Shown here one piece after another: positions 32,048 through 43,900 of a stretch of 64,000 nt of DNA. The DNA lies in NCBI RefSeq assembly GCF_003369915.1, contig NW_022881603.1:36727124-36791123 (forward strand), written 5' to 3'. The position numbers were made by a program, and so were the translations under genes. The DNA is from Drosophila miranda (taxonomy: Eukaryota > Arthropoda > Insecta > Diptera > Drosophilidae). The notes under the pieces are model-generated. The model did not search any database, was not told the DNA's origin, and was given only the letters and a program-made list of their open reading frames with translations. The first letter of the stretch is position 1. Every line of letters begins with the position of its first letter.

Positions 32048-32763
32048 ATGCGACCACCGAAAAAAAACAGCGGCGGTCAGCGTGGTGGAAATCCTCCAAA
32101 GGCAACACAAAGGGACTCGGACTCTGGGATGCCAGCCCCTCATTCCAATCGCCCGATGATGAAAATGCTACCGACTACGGCTTGGAATTTACCACAAGTC
32201 GTCTCAATCTCCAAAACTCTAACAGTCGACGCACCTCCACGGTGCGCATGGACGTATCTGCTGCCCGTCGGACCCGACAGAATGAGGAGACGTCTGGGGA
32301 AGAGAATCGGCCACCAGAACCAGCAGACCGTCGCGCCGGACAGGCAGGAGTCGACCTCTCAGGAAGACAATCAAGCTCTGCAACTCAACACTTCAAATCG
32401 CAGTCTCCGTTCTTTAAATGCCCCACAGCCGCAGCGACCAAGAGCGAATCCACAGACACAACAGGCCCCTAGAGCTGTTTCGCACCGCCGGAAACAGACC
32501 AGCCCCGTCAGCCGTGTCGCCCTGATGCAACAAGAAATTCAACGTCTGCAGGCGACGCCCAAATTGCTGATACCCCGCCTTCCGTTCGCTCGCCTGGTGC
32601 GTGAAATAATCGTGAATTTAACCGGCTCATCTTCGGCCTTTAGGGTTACCCAGGGCTCCATGGAGGCCTTGCAGACGGCAGCGGAAATGTACACTACCCA
32701 AAGACTCCAAGACGCGATATGGCGCTAATGGCATTCCTATGCAGCCATTGTCCATATAACTAA
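32048..32763 (+). pseudogene. cid: cid, unit 3, pseudogene
   Basis: Third CENP-A copy. A 5-nt gain near 32117 (GGACTC duplicated) shifts the frame, and a 2-nt loss near 32342 restores it, so roughly residues 38-96 are read in the wrong frame, including the loss of TDYGLEFTTS. A 46-bp deletion near 32715 then removes the end of alpha-2 and loop 2, and the frame ends at 32728 (QDAIWR). Glu185 and the rest of the fold before the deletion match the consensus. It cannot make a normal histone fold. Confidence 0.9.
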
Positions 32764-33115
32764 TCACATGCTAAATATGCTAAGCTCTTGTAAAACAAAT
32801 GAATTGTGTTATTTTATTCTATTATTATTTTATATTCGATTTAACTAATCACATGCCAAATATGCTAAGCTCTTGTAAAACCAATGAATATAAAACAAAT
32901 GAATTGTGTTATTTTATTCTATTATTATTCTATATTCGATTTAACTAATCACATGCTAAATATGCTAAGCTCTTGTTAAATAAAACAAATGAGTTGTGTT
33001 CTTTTATTCTATTATTATTTTATATTCGATTTAACTAATCACATGCTAACTATGCTAAGCTCTTTATATGCTGTATTATAACACAAATGAATTGTGTTCT
33101 TTTATTCTATTACTG
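32757..33115 (+). repeat. cid 3' tandem repeat, four units, unit 3
   Basis: Same roughly 90-bp repeat as 17414-17765, four units with minor changes, starting at the position of the original cid stop. Confidence 0.85.
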
Positions 33116-33602
33116 TTACGTGAATAAAAATTTTTTTGTTAAGCCTAAAATGAAAGTCGGGTTTAATTTGTATTCTGCAAATAGTTTTATTCGTGTTTTC
33201 TTGTTTGCCTTTTATAATGACTTGTCTTCCTTTTTGTTGTTGCGTCTTGTGCAACGTAATCCATAATAGTTTCACTATAATGATGTGGCCATCAGGCGGG
33301 CACGCACGCCAACGCCAAGCAAAGATACAATAAGTTTTAGCTAGGATGAATTAGGAGTGATCGTACTTAGTTGTTCGCTCTAATATTACGGATTACAGAT
33401 TAGGATAGTTAATGCGCTTTTTGAAATGAGTCACCATTTAGAATGTTGCGGCACATTAGATACACAAATAGGGAGCTACTAGCTAGCTCGACTCGAAACA
33501 GATTCAGGCTGAAAGTAGTCCCTCCTTTGCCAATCGGGTTGTAAATTGAGCTTTTGCCTTGCCGAAAATTGTGTTGGTTTGGGTTCAGGTTCGTTCTTCC
33601 TA
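33116..33602. other. cid 3' flank, unit 3
   Basis: Third copy of the non-coding flank. It leads into the only DINE-1 copy in the array that continues past the junction point. Confidence 0.7.
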
Positions 33603-34324
33603 TTTTTATACCCGATACTCAAAATGAGTATTGGGGTATATTAGATTTGTGGTAAAAGTGGATGTGTGTAACGTCCAGAAGGAATCGTTTCCGACCCCAT
33701 AAAGTATATATATTCTTGATCAGCATCAATAGCCGAGTCGATTGAGCCATGTCTGTCTGTCCGTCTGTCCGTCCGTCCGTCTTTCCGTCCCCTTCAGCGC
33801 CTAGTGCTCAAAGACTATAAGAGCTAGAGCAACGATGTTTTGTATCCAGACTTCTGTGATATGTCACTGCTACAAAAATATTTCAAAACTTCGCCCCGCC
33901 CACTTCCGCCCCCACAAAGGACGAAAATCTGTGGCATCCACATTTTTAAAGATACGATAAAACCAAAAACGCAGAATCGTAGAGGATGACTATATGTTTT
34001 AGAATGTAAGATCTCAACCAGATCGTATAATTATTATAGCCAGAATCAAGAAAAAAATTTCATTCTTTCTCGCTTTGTCTCTCTCTAACACACAGGTTTC
34101 ATGGTCGGTTTTGCCAATTGCAAAATATGAGTTCAGAACCTATAAGAGCCAGAGAAACCAAATTTGGTATCCACACTCCTGTGATATCGGACCTTGACCG
34201 TTTCGTGTCCAAATTTCGCCACACCCCCTTCCGCCCCCGCAAAGGACGAAAATCTGGGGCATCCACAAATCTCAGAGACTATTAAGGCTAGAGTAACCAA
34301 ATTTGGTATCCGCACTTCTGTTAG
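33603..34324 (+). mobile_element. DINE-1, 5' two thirds (parent of the duplicated fragments)
   Basis: 5' terminus, microsatellite and two core sub-repeats. It continues past AGAGCTAGAGCAAC into GATGTTTTG, which shows it is the original copy from which the junction fragments derive. It is interrupted at CTGTTAG by a LINE and resumes at 37165. Confidence 0.88.
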
Positions 34325-37157
34325 GTTAGGTTAGGTTAGGTTGACCCGGACGGCCCTCAGAGGGGGCCCCACATAGGCCAGTATGGCCCTTAGTTGTCCG
34401 GATAGGGGGGTGGGGTGGCCCGTTAATATTCCCACTAATAATCTGCAGTCCTTCCGTGGTAGGTGCAGCAGGTAGTGGCTGAGTTTGTCATTGCGTTCCT
34501 TGCACATGATTTTCGAGGTTCTGCAGGCGGTGGTACTCCTCCACCTACATTCGGTTTGTGATCCGTCCTTCTTTTCTAGATCGCTTTGCAGCGGTCTGAG
34601 GGAGACAGGCACGTTCTCTGTTCTCGTATTCGCCAGCCCGACGCCTTCCTTAGCTAGTACGTCCGCCGTCTCGTTCCCTTCGATGCCCTGGTGGCTGGGC
34701 ATCCAGTAGATCCGCACTGACTTTGTCGTGCTTAGGGTATCTAGTGCCTCCCTGCTCGACAAGACATTTCTGGAACTGACTGCGGACGACTGCATGGATC
34801 TTATCGCCGCTTGGCTGTCGACGAATAGGTTGACCGCATCGTGTGCTCTTTCAGTGAGAAGAGCGACTTCCGCTGCTTTCCTGATGGCAAAAACCTCTGC
34901 CTGGAATATGCTACAATGGTCCGGTAGCTTATATGACATTCCTTATCTCAGGGTCTGTACAGTATAGGCCCGCTCCTACTCCTCCGTCCATCTTGGAGCC
35001 GTCCGTATATATATTGAGGTGCTCCGTTTGGTCTCTTCCGATTTTCCAGTCTTCAGGTCCCAAGGATGCAGTTGTTTTTACGTCGAGGCATGTTTGGGGG
35101 GTCATGTAATCAGTTGATCTGTTCATTTCCCTTCCAATTGAACTATGCCCGTATTCTTGTGGCGACATATTTCCTGAAGCGATGAGGCGTTGTGCTGCCT
35201 TTCCTGCAGTCAGACGGGCGTGGATGTCTAGGGGTTCGATTCCAAGTAGGGTTTCGAGTGCTTTTGTTGGGGTTGACCTCAGCGCCCCTGTAATACAGAG
35301 CAAAGCCTGTCGCTGAGTCCTTTCCATAAGCTTATGATACGTTTTCTTTCCAGTAGCTTGCCACCACACTAAACTCCATACAGCAGAGTTGGTCGCACCA
35401 CCGAGATGTAAATCCAATGCATCAGAGCCGGAGATAGGCCCCATGTGCTGCTGAGCATCTTCTTGGATGCATAAAGCGCAATGGTGGCCTTCTTCACCCT
35501 TTCCAATACATTGGGTTTCCATGCCAGTTTACTATCCAGTACTGTGCCCAGGTATTTGACTTGTGTTTTTGGGGTTAGCCTAGTTTGATTGATCTTCGGG
35601 GGGTCCATATCGGTACCTAGTACCTCTTGGTAAAGAGGATGAGGTCCGTCTTGTCCGCGTTGATACTGAGTCCTACTTCTTCCGCCCACTCGCGTATCTC
35701 CCTGAGTGTTCGTTGCATTAGTGAGCTGAGGGTCGATGGGCAAACACCCGTAATAAGTATGCTTATGTCGTCCGCATAAGCTGTTATTATTGGGGCCTTC
35801 CTTTCGTATCTCTTGATGAGGTCGTCGACCACCAGATTCCACAGGAGGGGCGACAGGACTCCACCCTGGGGTGTGCCTCTTTCACCATGGAAGCGGTGCC
35901 CCACTCTGATTGCACCCGTCTGCAACCTAGGAGGTTCCTTATCCACAGGTTGATTGCTGGGTGTGTATTAGTTGCTACCAGGCAATTTGTTATTGCTTCC
36001 GTAGCCACGTTGTTGAATGCTCCGGAGATGTCCACGAATACTCCCAGTGCATACTTTTTATTGTGAAGGGCTTTCTCAATGGTAGCTACTACCGAATGTA
36101 GTGCGGTCTCCACCGATTTCCCTTTAGTATAGGCATGCTGGTTGGTTGACATCAGTCCCCCTACCTCATTTCTGATGTGTAAGTCCAGCAGCTTTTCTAG
36201 CGTTTTTAATATAAAGGAGGTAAGGCTTATCGGTCTATAGTCCTTGGGACTCGCATGGCTGCACTTTCCTGCCTTTGGGAGGAAGACAACTCTCGAGGTT
36301 CTCCATTGGATAGGGATATAGCCAGTACTTATACAAGCTGTGAATATTGCGGAGAGCCATGGGGTAATCGCCTCTTTGGTCACCTGCATCATGGCTGGGA
36401 ATATCCCGTCAAGTCCTGGTGCTTTTGTGCCCGCAAAGGAGTCTATTGCCCAGTGGATTCGCTTGGTGGTTAACAAATCTGTTGGGGGGTGTTGTTCCTC
36501 GGTTGCTAGGTCCTGGTGCTCTTTGGCATCAGCGACCTCGGTGCAACCAGGGAAATGTTCCTCCATTAGTGCTGTTAGGGCTTCGTCACTGCCCTCTGTC
36601 CACTGTCCGTCATCTAGCTTTAATTGGCTTTGTATGGTAGGCTGCTTAGAGAGCAGCTTCCGTAGCCGTGCGGTTTCTGGTACTTTCTCGATGTTGGAGC
36701 AGAAGGTCCTCCACGAGTTCCGTTGTGCTTTACGTATTTCCTTCTTGTAGCTCCTGAGTAGGAGTCTGTATTCCTCATAGACGATCCCTTCGTTCGCTTG
36801 TTTGGCGATCTTAAAGAATTCCTTGAGGTTGTCCCTTTGAAGAGAGAGATCCCGGCTCCACCAGAGTGGCTTGGACCTCTTCTTCGTCCTCGAGGGTTTG
36901 CACGATGTGTGGTAGGCGTCCAGCAACGCGTTGGATAGGGTCTCTAGAGACTTCTCTATGTCCTCCGCGGATTTCACTGTGCCCGGACTCGCGAGCTTCG
37001 AAGTAACTGTCTTTTTAAACTTTTCCCAGTTTGTATTCCGGGGGTTTCTATAGACTATTACCTTCGAAGAATGTTTGAAGTCGCACTTAAACTGAATGTA
37101 CTTGTGATCTGAGAAGGAGGGTCTTTCAAGGACCCTCCAGCTAGATACCGTAGTACT
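34325..37157 (-). mobile_element. LOA-like LINE, 5'-truncated, CCTAA-repeat tail
   Basis: 2.8 kb on the minus strand inside DINE-1, with target duplication CTGTTAG (34318-34324 and 37158-37164). It starts within the endonuclease (FSDHKYIQF). RT motifs VFVDISGAFNNV, GTPQGGVLSPLLW and AYADDISIL, and RNase H (IYTDGSKMDGGVGAG, IYWMPSHQGIEGNETAD), are spread over at least four frames (breaks near 35.85, 35.65, 35.45 and 34.93 kb). It is dead. Its 3' tail is a short CCTAA tandem array, read as TTAGG on the plus strand. Confidence 0.88.
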
Positions 37158-37542
37158 GTTAGATCTCACTATAAAACGTATATCTCAGAATTTCGCCCCA
37201 CCCCCTTCCGCCCCCACAAAGGACGAAAATCTGTTGCATCCACAATATTGCACATTCGAGAAAACTAAAAACGCACAATTATAGATAATGACCATATCTA
37301 TCAGATTGCTGAATCTGGACCAGATCAGATAATTTTTATAGCCAAAAGGAACAAATCAATTTGCACTGGCTACGCAGCGCCCGACGTCACGCTCAGACTG
37401 ATTTTCTGTCTCTCTCGCACGCACTCTTTGTCGTGTCGTTTAATATTAGCAGCGTCTGCCGGAGGAGAGCCATACTGACTTAGTATCGGGTATAACTGTA
37501 GAGTTGCGGTGTCCGCAGCAACTCACAACGTTCCCCCTCGTT
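37158..37542 (+). mobile_element. DINE-1, 3' third
   Basis: Continuation of 33603-34324: third core sub-repeat, hairpin GAGTTGC/GCAACTC near 37501-37524 and terminus CCCCCTCGTT. Confidence 0.88.
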
Positions 37543-37988
37543 CTTTTTGGCATTCGTCTTTTGCACAACAGTAAAAATACTGCCATCTAGAATCTAGACG
37601 TATTACAACTTACACAATTATAGAAAATATATATTTAGCCATATATAATTGATATAATTGTAAACTGTTTCTTAAAACTTAAGAGCAACATTTTTGCTTT
37701 GCCTTTTTGCTATCTCGTTCCTAATTCTTCGTTCCTTTTTGGTTTCTTTTTCTTTAAACACTGACGGTAAATTTTGTTGGGTTGCGTTTACACGGTTTGT
37801 ATTAATTTCTCCTCTCCTCGTTTCCTACTCATTCTCCACATTCTCCTTCCTTCTCCTCTATCAGCCAACTCTAACGACATAAAATTATAAAAGGAAACTA
37901 ATTAATTTAATGGGAAACCGTGTCCGTTGCGGCTTCGGTTGCAGCCCAGAGCAGAGCAGAGCCCTTCTTCGACCAGGATTAAGGGCGC
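37543..37988 (-). other. bbc 3' UTR and downstream flank
   Basis: Non-coding, AT-rich then mixed. It probably contains the 3' UTR of bbc. No separate gene seen. Confidence 0.5.
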
Positions 37989-40900
37989 TTAATGAGGTTT
38001 GGTCTTGTACTTTCGATGCGAAGTGCCGCCATTTTTGTCGGCACTGCTGCCCAAGTTGCTTTGACTGCTGACCGAAGCGGTCGCCGGATGTGGTACACCA
38101 GCCTTTGGGTTATAGGGTATCCTGAACAGATTGATACGCAGATGCTGGCAGATCTCTAGGCACACCTGCGAGCAGTAGCGCAGCAGGTCCTGTGTCCCCC
38201 AGATGAGCATGAACCAGAGCAGCCAGATCTCTGGCACAATGCAGTTAAAGTATTGATTGAGGAACAGCAGCGAGGGACCGAGTAGCGACCAGTCCAGATA
38301 TTCCATCTCCGACTTTGTCATATGTGCAATCTACAAGAGAACATCACCATGAAAGGAAATCCAATCTATTAAGTTTCCGCCACTTACCACCAGCTTGTTG
38401 GTTATTTTAGCTGCCACCATTCCAAAGGCCATTATGTACACCGATGCATGCTCGGTGAATAGGTTCTCCGGCGATTTCTGGGCAATAATCAGAGCTGGTA
38501 GCACCACCAGCGTAAGCGGTATGCTGGGGGACAGTACACTGGTGCCCTAAAGCGTGGTACAAATTGGTTTCAATTAGTTTTCGATCATCGATTTGCTGAA
38601 ATCTTGCAACTTGCGACGTTTGCCACACATGAGTCTCTTCATCACAGGACAGGTACAGTTGTGTTCACAATTATTACGATTTGTATGTAAAACGGCACAT
38701 TTTGCAAATATCACAACAATTTTCAGTGCAAGGAAAGAGAACAAAAATTCTTTTGGCTTTTTTGGAGTTTACCATTTTCCCCTCCGCAGAAATAAAGGAA
38801 TTACGACCATATAGCGGGAGGGGAAATTGCTCTTATAGTGCTTTGATTGTTTAATATTTGTTTTATTTACATGGTCTAGCGCTAGTTGGCGGTTGTGTGG
38901 GTGGGTGGGTTGGTGGGCGGGATTTGTGGGTGTGTTTCAGAAGCGTGCGTTAGTATAGAAACCATTTTATACCAACGAAAACAATAACGTTACATTCCAG
39001 GCCAAACCGACACCAGAAAGAGGCATAAAAACTACTTAAACTACGTAAATCACAGACAAATATTAGGCAACAAGTATCCGTTTAGATAAGATATGCCCAG
39101 ACACATATTGTAAACTATTATCGTACTAGATTGATAGCAAACACAAGACACACACAAGATACTTAGACTAATTAAATATACTCAGATCTCCACTGTTCTA
39201 CTGTGTTTCTACGGATACCGATCTGCAGTGCGTTCAGCAATTACAAGCCGGGAACTTCAGCTGTCCTTCCATTTCTGTAGTTGCGGAACACACCGGTCCA
39301 GTACTAATCTCGGTGTCAATTTACTCTAAGAAGCGTAAACATAAAATTCTTACAGCAACCGTTGATCCATTCTTGCCACAGCCCAGGGTCAAAATGCATT
39401 TTGCGCAGCGCACGGTCAAGAGCAAATCTATCCCACAGGCCAGATACAGTAGCAGAATACGCATTTCACAGTCGACGCCCGGTAGCTGCCAATTTCAAAA
39501 TGTATGGGATATATTTGTTGTTTTTTATACCCGATACTCAAAATGAGTATTGGGGTATATTAGATTTGTGGTAAAAGTGGATGTGTGTAACGTCCAGAAG
39601 GAATCGTTTCCGACCCCATAAAGTATATATATTCTTGATCAGCATCAACAGCCGAGTCGATTGAGCCATGTCTGTCTGTCCGTCTGTCCGTCCGTCCGTC
39701 CGTCCCCTTCAGCGCCTAGTGCTCAAAGACTATAAGAGCTAGAGCAACGATGTTTTGGATCTAGACTTCTGTGATATGTCACTGCTACAAAAATATTTCA
39801 AAACTTCGCCCCGCCCACTTCCGTCCCCACAAAGGACGAAAATCTGTGGCATCCACATTTTTAAAGAAACGATAAAACCAAAAACGCAGAATCGTAGAGG
39901 ATGACTATATGTTCTAGAGTGTAAAATCTCAACCAGATCGTATAATTATTATAGCCAGAATCAAGAAAACAATTTCATTCTTTCTCGCTCTGTCTCTCTC
40001 TAACACACAGGTTTCATGGTCGGCTTTGCCAATTGCAAAATATGAGTTCAAGGATCTCAGAACATATAAGAGCCAGAGCAACCAAATTTGGTATCCACAC
40101 TCCTGTGATATCGGACCTTGACCGTTTTGTGTCCAAATTTCGCCACACCCCCTTCCGCCCCCGCAAAGGACGAAAATCTGGGGCATCTACAAATCTCAGA
40201 TACTATTAAGGCTAGAGTAACCAAATTTGGTATCCGCACTTCTGTTAGATCTCACTATAAAACGTATATCTCAGAATTTCGCCCCACCCCCTTCCGCCCC
40301 CACAAAGGACGAAAATCTGTTGCATCCACAATATTGCAGATTCGAGAAAACTAAAAACGCAGAATCATAGATAATGACCATATCTATCAGACTGCTGAAT
40401 CTGGATCAGATCGGATCATTTTTATTCCCAAAAGGAACAAATCAATTTGCACTGGCTACGCAGCGCCCGACGTCACGCTCAGACTGATTTTCTGTCTCTC
40501 TCGCACGCACTCTTTGTCGTGTCGTTTAATATTAGCAGCGTCTGCCGGAGGAGAGCCGTACTGACTAAGTATCGGGTATAACTGTAGAGTTGCGGTGTCC
40601 GCAGCAACTCACAACGTTCCCCCTCGTTTTTTTTTTTTTATTTGCGTAATGATGATTGATTACGTGAGGAAGAGAAAAAGTGGCGCGCATTAAATTATGA
40701 TAAAATTAACACCATTTTCCAGAAGTCTTTTGAGAATACTAATTAAATAAAAAAAACTATATAAAAAATAACAAATAAAAAAAATTGTAAGCTTTCTCCT
40801 AAGCTTTAGATCTCTATAAATACTGTACATCGAGATGAGCAATAAGTATACATTCATACTTATCGGTGCAAAACATAATGATAATCCTACAATACCTCAA

Positions 40901-43900
40901 AAACTAAGAAATAACAAAAATAAAAAATACTAAAATTGTGGAGATAATGTTTTTTATCCCCAATCGTCCGACTAATTATTTCGAATTAAATAAAACTCGG
41001 CGCAGAAATAAAATTACGATATGTTCTTTAATGCGTGACATCCAAATTGCAAGTGTGGCTTGCCTGCCCTTTACATTGCCGCTCCGATCGCTAAGCGCAG
41101 CTTCGCTCGGCCGACGTCGGTAGGCAGACGCAAAGCGGAGATAGCGAAGAGCGAGCTGGCAGAGAGCGTTTAGCAGGGCAAGCAAGCGCAAAGCTTTAAC
41201 AAACAAATGAGTGACATAGACATAAGTAACAAACAAAATAAGCGGCTGAGGGCCAAGAATTAGGTGCTATTTGGCAAGCAGCTAATCGGCTGGGTTCCGC
41301 TCCGAACATTCACCCCCCGTTGGAAGGCAAAGGCTTTCAACAGATCCATCCTGAAGGGGCAGAACCGCTATTTTTCCAACGGCCCTCTTGAAGATGCTTG
41401 CTTGGGCGCAGCTGGCGGCTACGCTGGGATGATCGTCGAACGCAGCAATCGGCTCTTTACGAAGGCGGCTTGTCGTGATTACGTCTTGATCATCGGGAAC
41501 CTCTGTAATTGCATTGAAAGTTGAATTTCATTTGGCGTGGATATGTAGGTTTTTAATATATGGAAAAGTTCGCGCTGCAGTTCCTGATTCTCCGATCGCA
41601 GTTTTTCCACTTGCACCTGGCCCTCGAGCAGCTGCTTCCTGCATTGCTGCTCTAAGTTTTGGTACTCCAGCGTTGTGGGTCGAAAATCGTCAATAGAGAT
41701 GCACGAGGAATTTTCAAAAGCGGTTAAAGCTGCACGCTTATTCTCCGAGCTATCAATGCTTCCTGATACTATCCAACCAAGTTTTGTCTCCTACAATGTT
41801 GGCAATTGGGCTGATAGTCGAATCTGTCCGACGCACATTAAATCGAAGAACAAACCAGAACCTATCAACAGATCGATACGTTGCGGCTTGGAGAAATTAG
41901 GATCAGCTAGTTTTAGATTATTCGGCATTGGCCAATCCTTTGCGTCTACGCCGAAGTTAGGCTGCATTTCCGTAATTGAGTTGGTGACAATTGCAGCGAA
42001 GGAAGCTCGATAGCTTGCGTCCTGGGATTGTACATCTATATGTACAGACTTGCTCGAAGGTAGAATGGAATCTCCGATTCCAGAGATGTGAACATAAGAC
42101 GAGCGATGATCCAACTGCAACTGATCAGCAAGTCTAGATGTTACAAAGTTTGCCTGTGATGCAGAATCCAAAATGGCACGACATGGGATAAGTGCTCCAT
42201 AACGATCTGTTACATGGACGAGGGCAGTAGGTAGCAACACGTTCTGGCTAGGCTGAGATTTCTGGATCGAGGGGGGAGGGCTAGAACACCCGCTTGCTAG
42301 AACACCAGCACAGTCCCGGCCTCTTGCTGGATCGATTCCTCAGCCGGTGAAGAGGAAGATGAAGCACCAGTTCCCGATGGAATGTGGAGTAGCGTGTGAT
42401 GTTTGGCCTGGCAATGCCTGCAAAGTCCTGACCTGCACCTCTGCAATTCATGGCCTTTGTTGAGGCAGTTCAAACACAAGCGGCTCTTCTTTGCTTCTTT
42501 GTATCGTTCAAACGCAGAGAGATTCAGGAATGCCTGACATCTAGATATGTAATGCTCGGAGGAATTGCAATGGTTACATATGGGGTTAGGATGGTCGTTA
42601 CTGGAGGTGATAAGGGTGACAGGTTTGTCTTCACCCACCTGTTGACTAGGACTTGTTGCCATGGCTGATCCCAAATTCTCCAGCATCCGACATCTCGCTT
42701 CCAAAAATGAGGCCATGCTTGACCACCGAGGCAATCCTGACGTCGGCAAGTTCTCTTCCCATTTCTCCTTTGTTTTGTGGTCCAGTTTCGTGCCTATGAT
42801 GAAGATCAGCAACCCATCCGAAATCTCCTGCAGGGTCGCCAAGGTCTGAAGTGCACGCAAGTGCGAATTGATTTTGTCGCTGAGCGCGCGCAAGCCGATA
42901 GCTGAGCCCTTCTCCACCCCTTGCAGCCCGAAAATAGCCTTGACGTGTGCCTGAAAATGTAACAGTTTATTATCGAATCGCAACATTAGCAAATTCAACG
43001 CATTGTCGTAATTCTCCTCAGAAAGTTCCAAGGAAATAATCGTATCCAGCGCAGCACCATCTAGACATCCACGAAGATATTGGAATTTTTCGATGATTGG
43101 TATACGATGGTCTTTGTGCACCATTGTCGAGAACATCGAGTGGAATTCTGGCCAATCCATGTAGTTCCCACCGAATCGCGGAAGCTGCAACTCGGGCATT
43201 CGAGAACGGCCTATACTATTATAGGCGAACAACGACGAATTCCCCTCGAGAGTATGCCGAGCCGTTGAATTGGCAACATTTACCGTGCGAGCAGCCATCA
43301 ACTCCCGCGACAGCCTGGACCTAACCTTCACATAAACATTCGAAAAGTCCAGTCGGGCATCATGGGCTAACTGCAGGAAATCCAGCCTTTCAAGGCTCGT
43401 TTGAGCGGCATCGAAATCCGCATTCATTCGCTCGATTTGCTCTAAGCGAGCTTGAAGTTCTGCCTCATCTAACTCGGCAAGCTCTTCCTTGGTGAGAAAG
43501 CGATCCATGGCCTTTAGTTGGCGCGCGATGGACTCGGCCTTGTGCTTGTAGAAATCTACATCACTCGGCATTGCTGCGTTCGCGACATTGGTAGGCTCAG
43601 GTGCTGCCATGTTGAGGTTTTAAAAGAGTCACTCAGCACGACCGAAAAAGACACCCTGTATACGTATAAACGTGGGAACCGAAAGCAAAGGGATTACAGC
43701 TAATGCCTTTAGCTGTGCGGCTGTGCGAGCTGTCCGATTCCGCTTTGTACTCCGCTTGTGTGTATTAGTGAGTTCGCTGCACTGCCTACCGCACTCCACT
43801 GACCGAATTGTCGCGACAGAGAAATTAATAGCCAGCAATGCGTGTATGTAGGTGTATGTAAGTGTGTTTTAGCACCGAATTGTGATTAACCGCCGAAAAT

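Noticed and set aside
15052-33834. Whole cid array as an assembly error
   Set aside because: The units differ by substitutions, repeat numbers and different LINE insertions with proper target duplications, which a simple collapse or duplication error would not create. Read-level proof is still lacking.
34321-34352. Interstitial telomere block from the TTAGG run
   Set aside because: It lies exactly at the 3' end of a LINE with a target duplication, so it is the element's tail.
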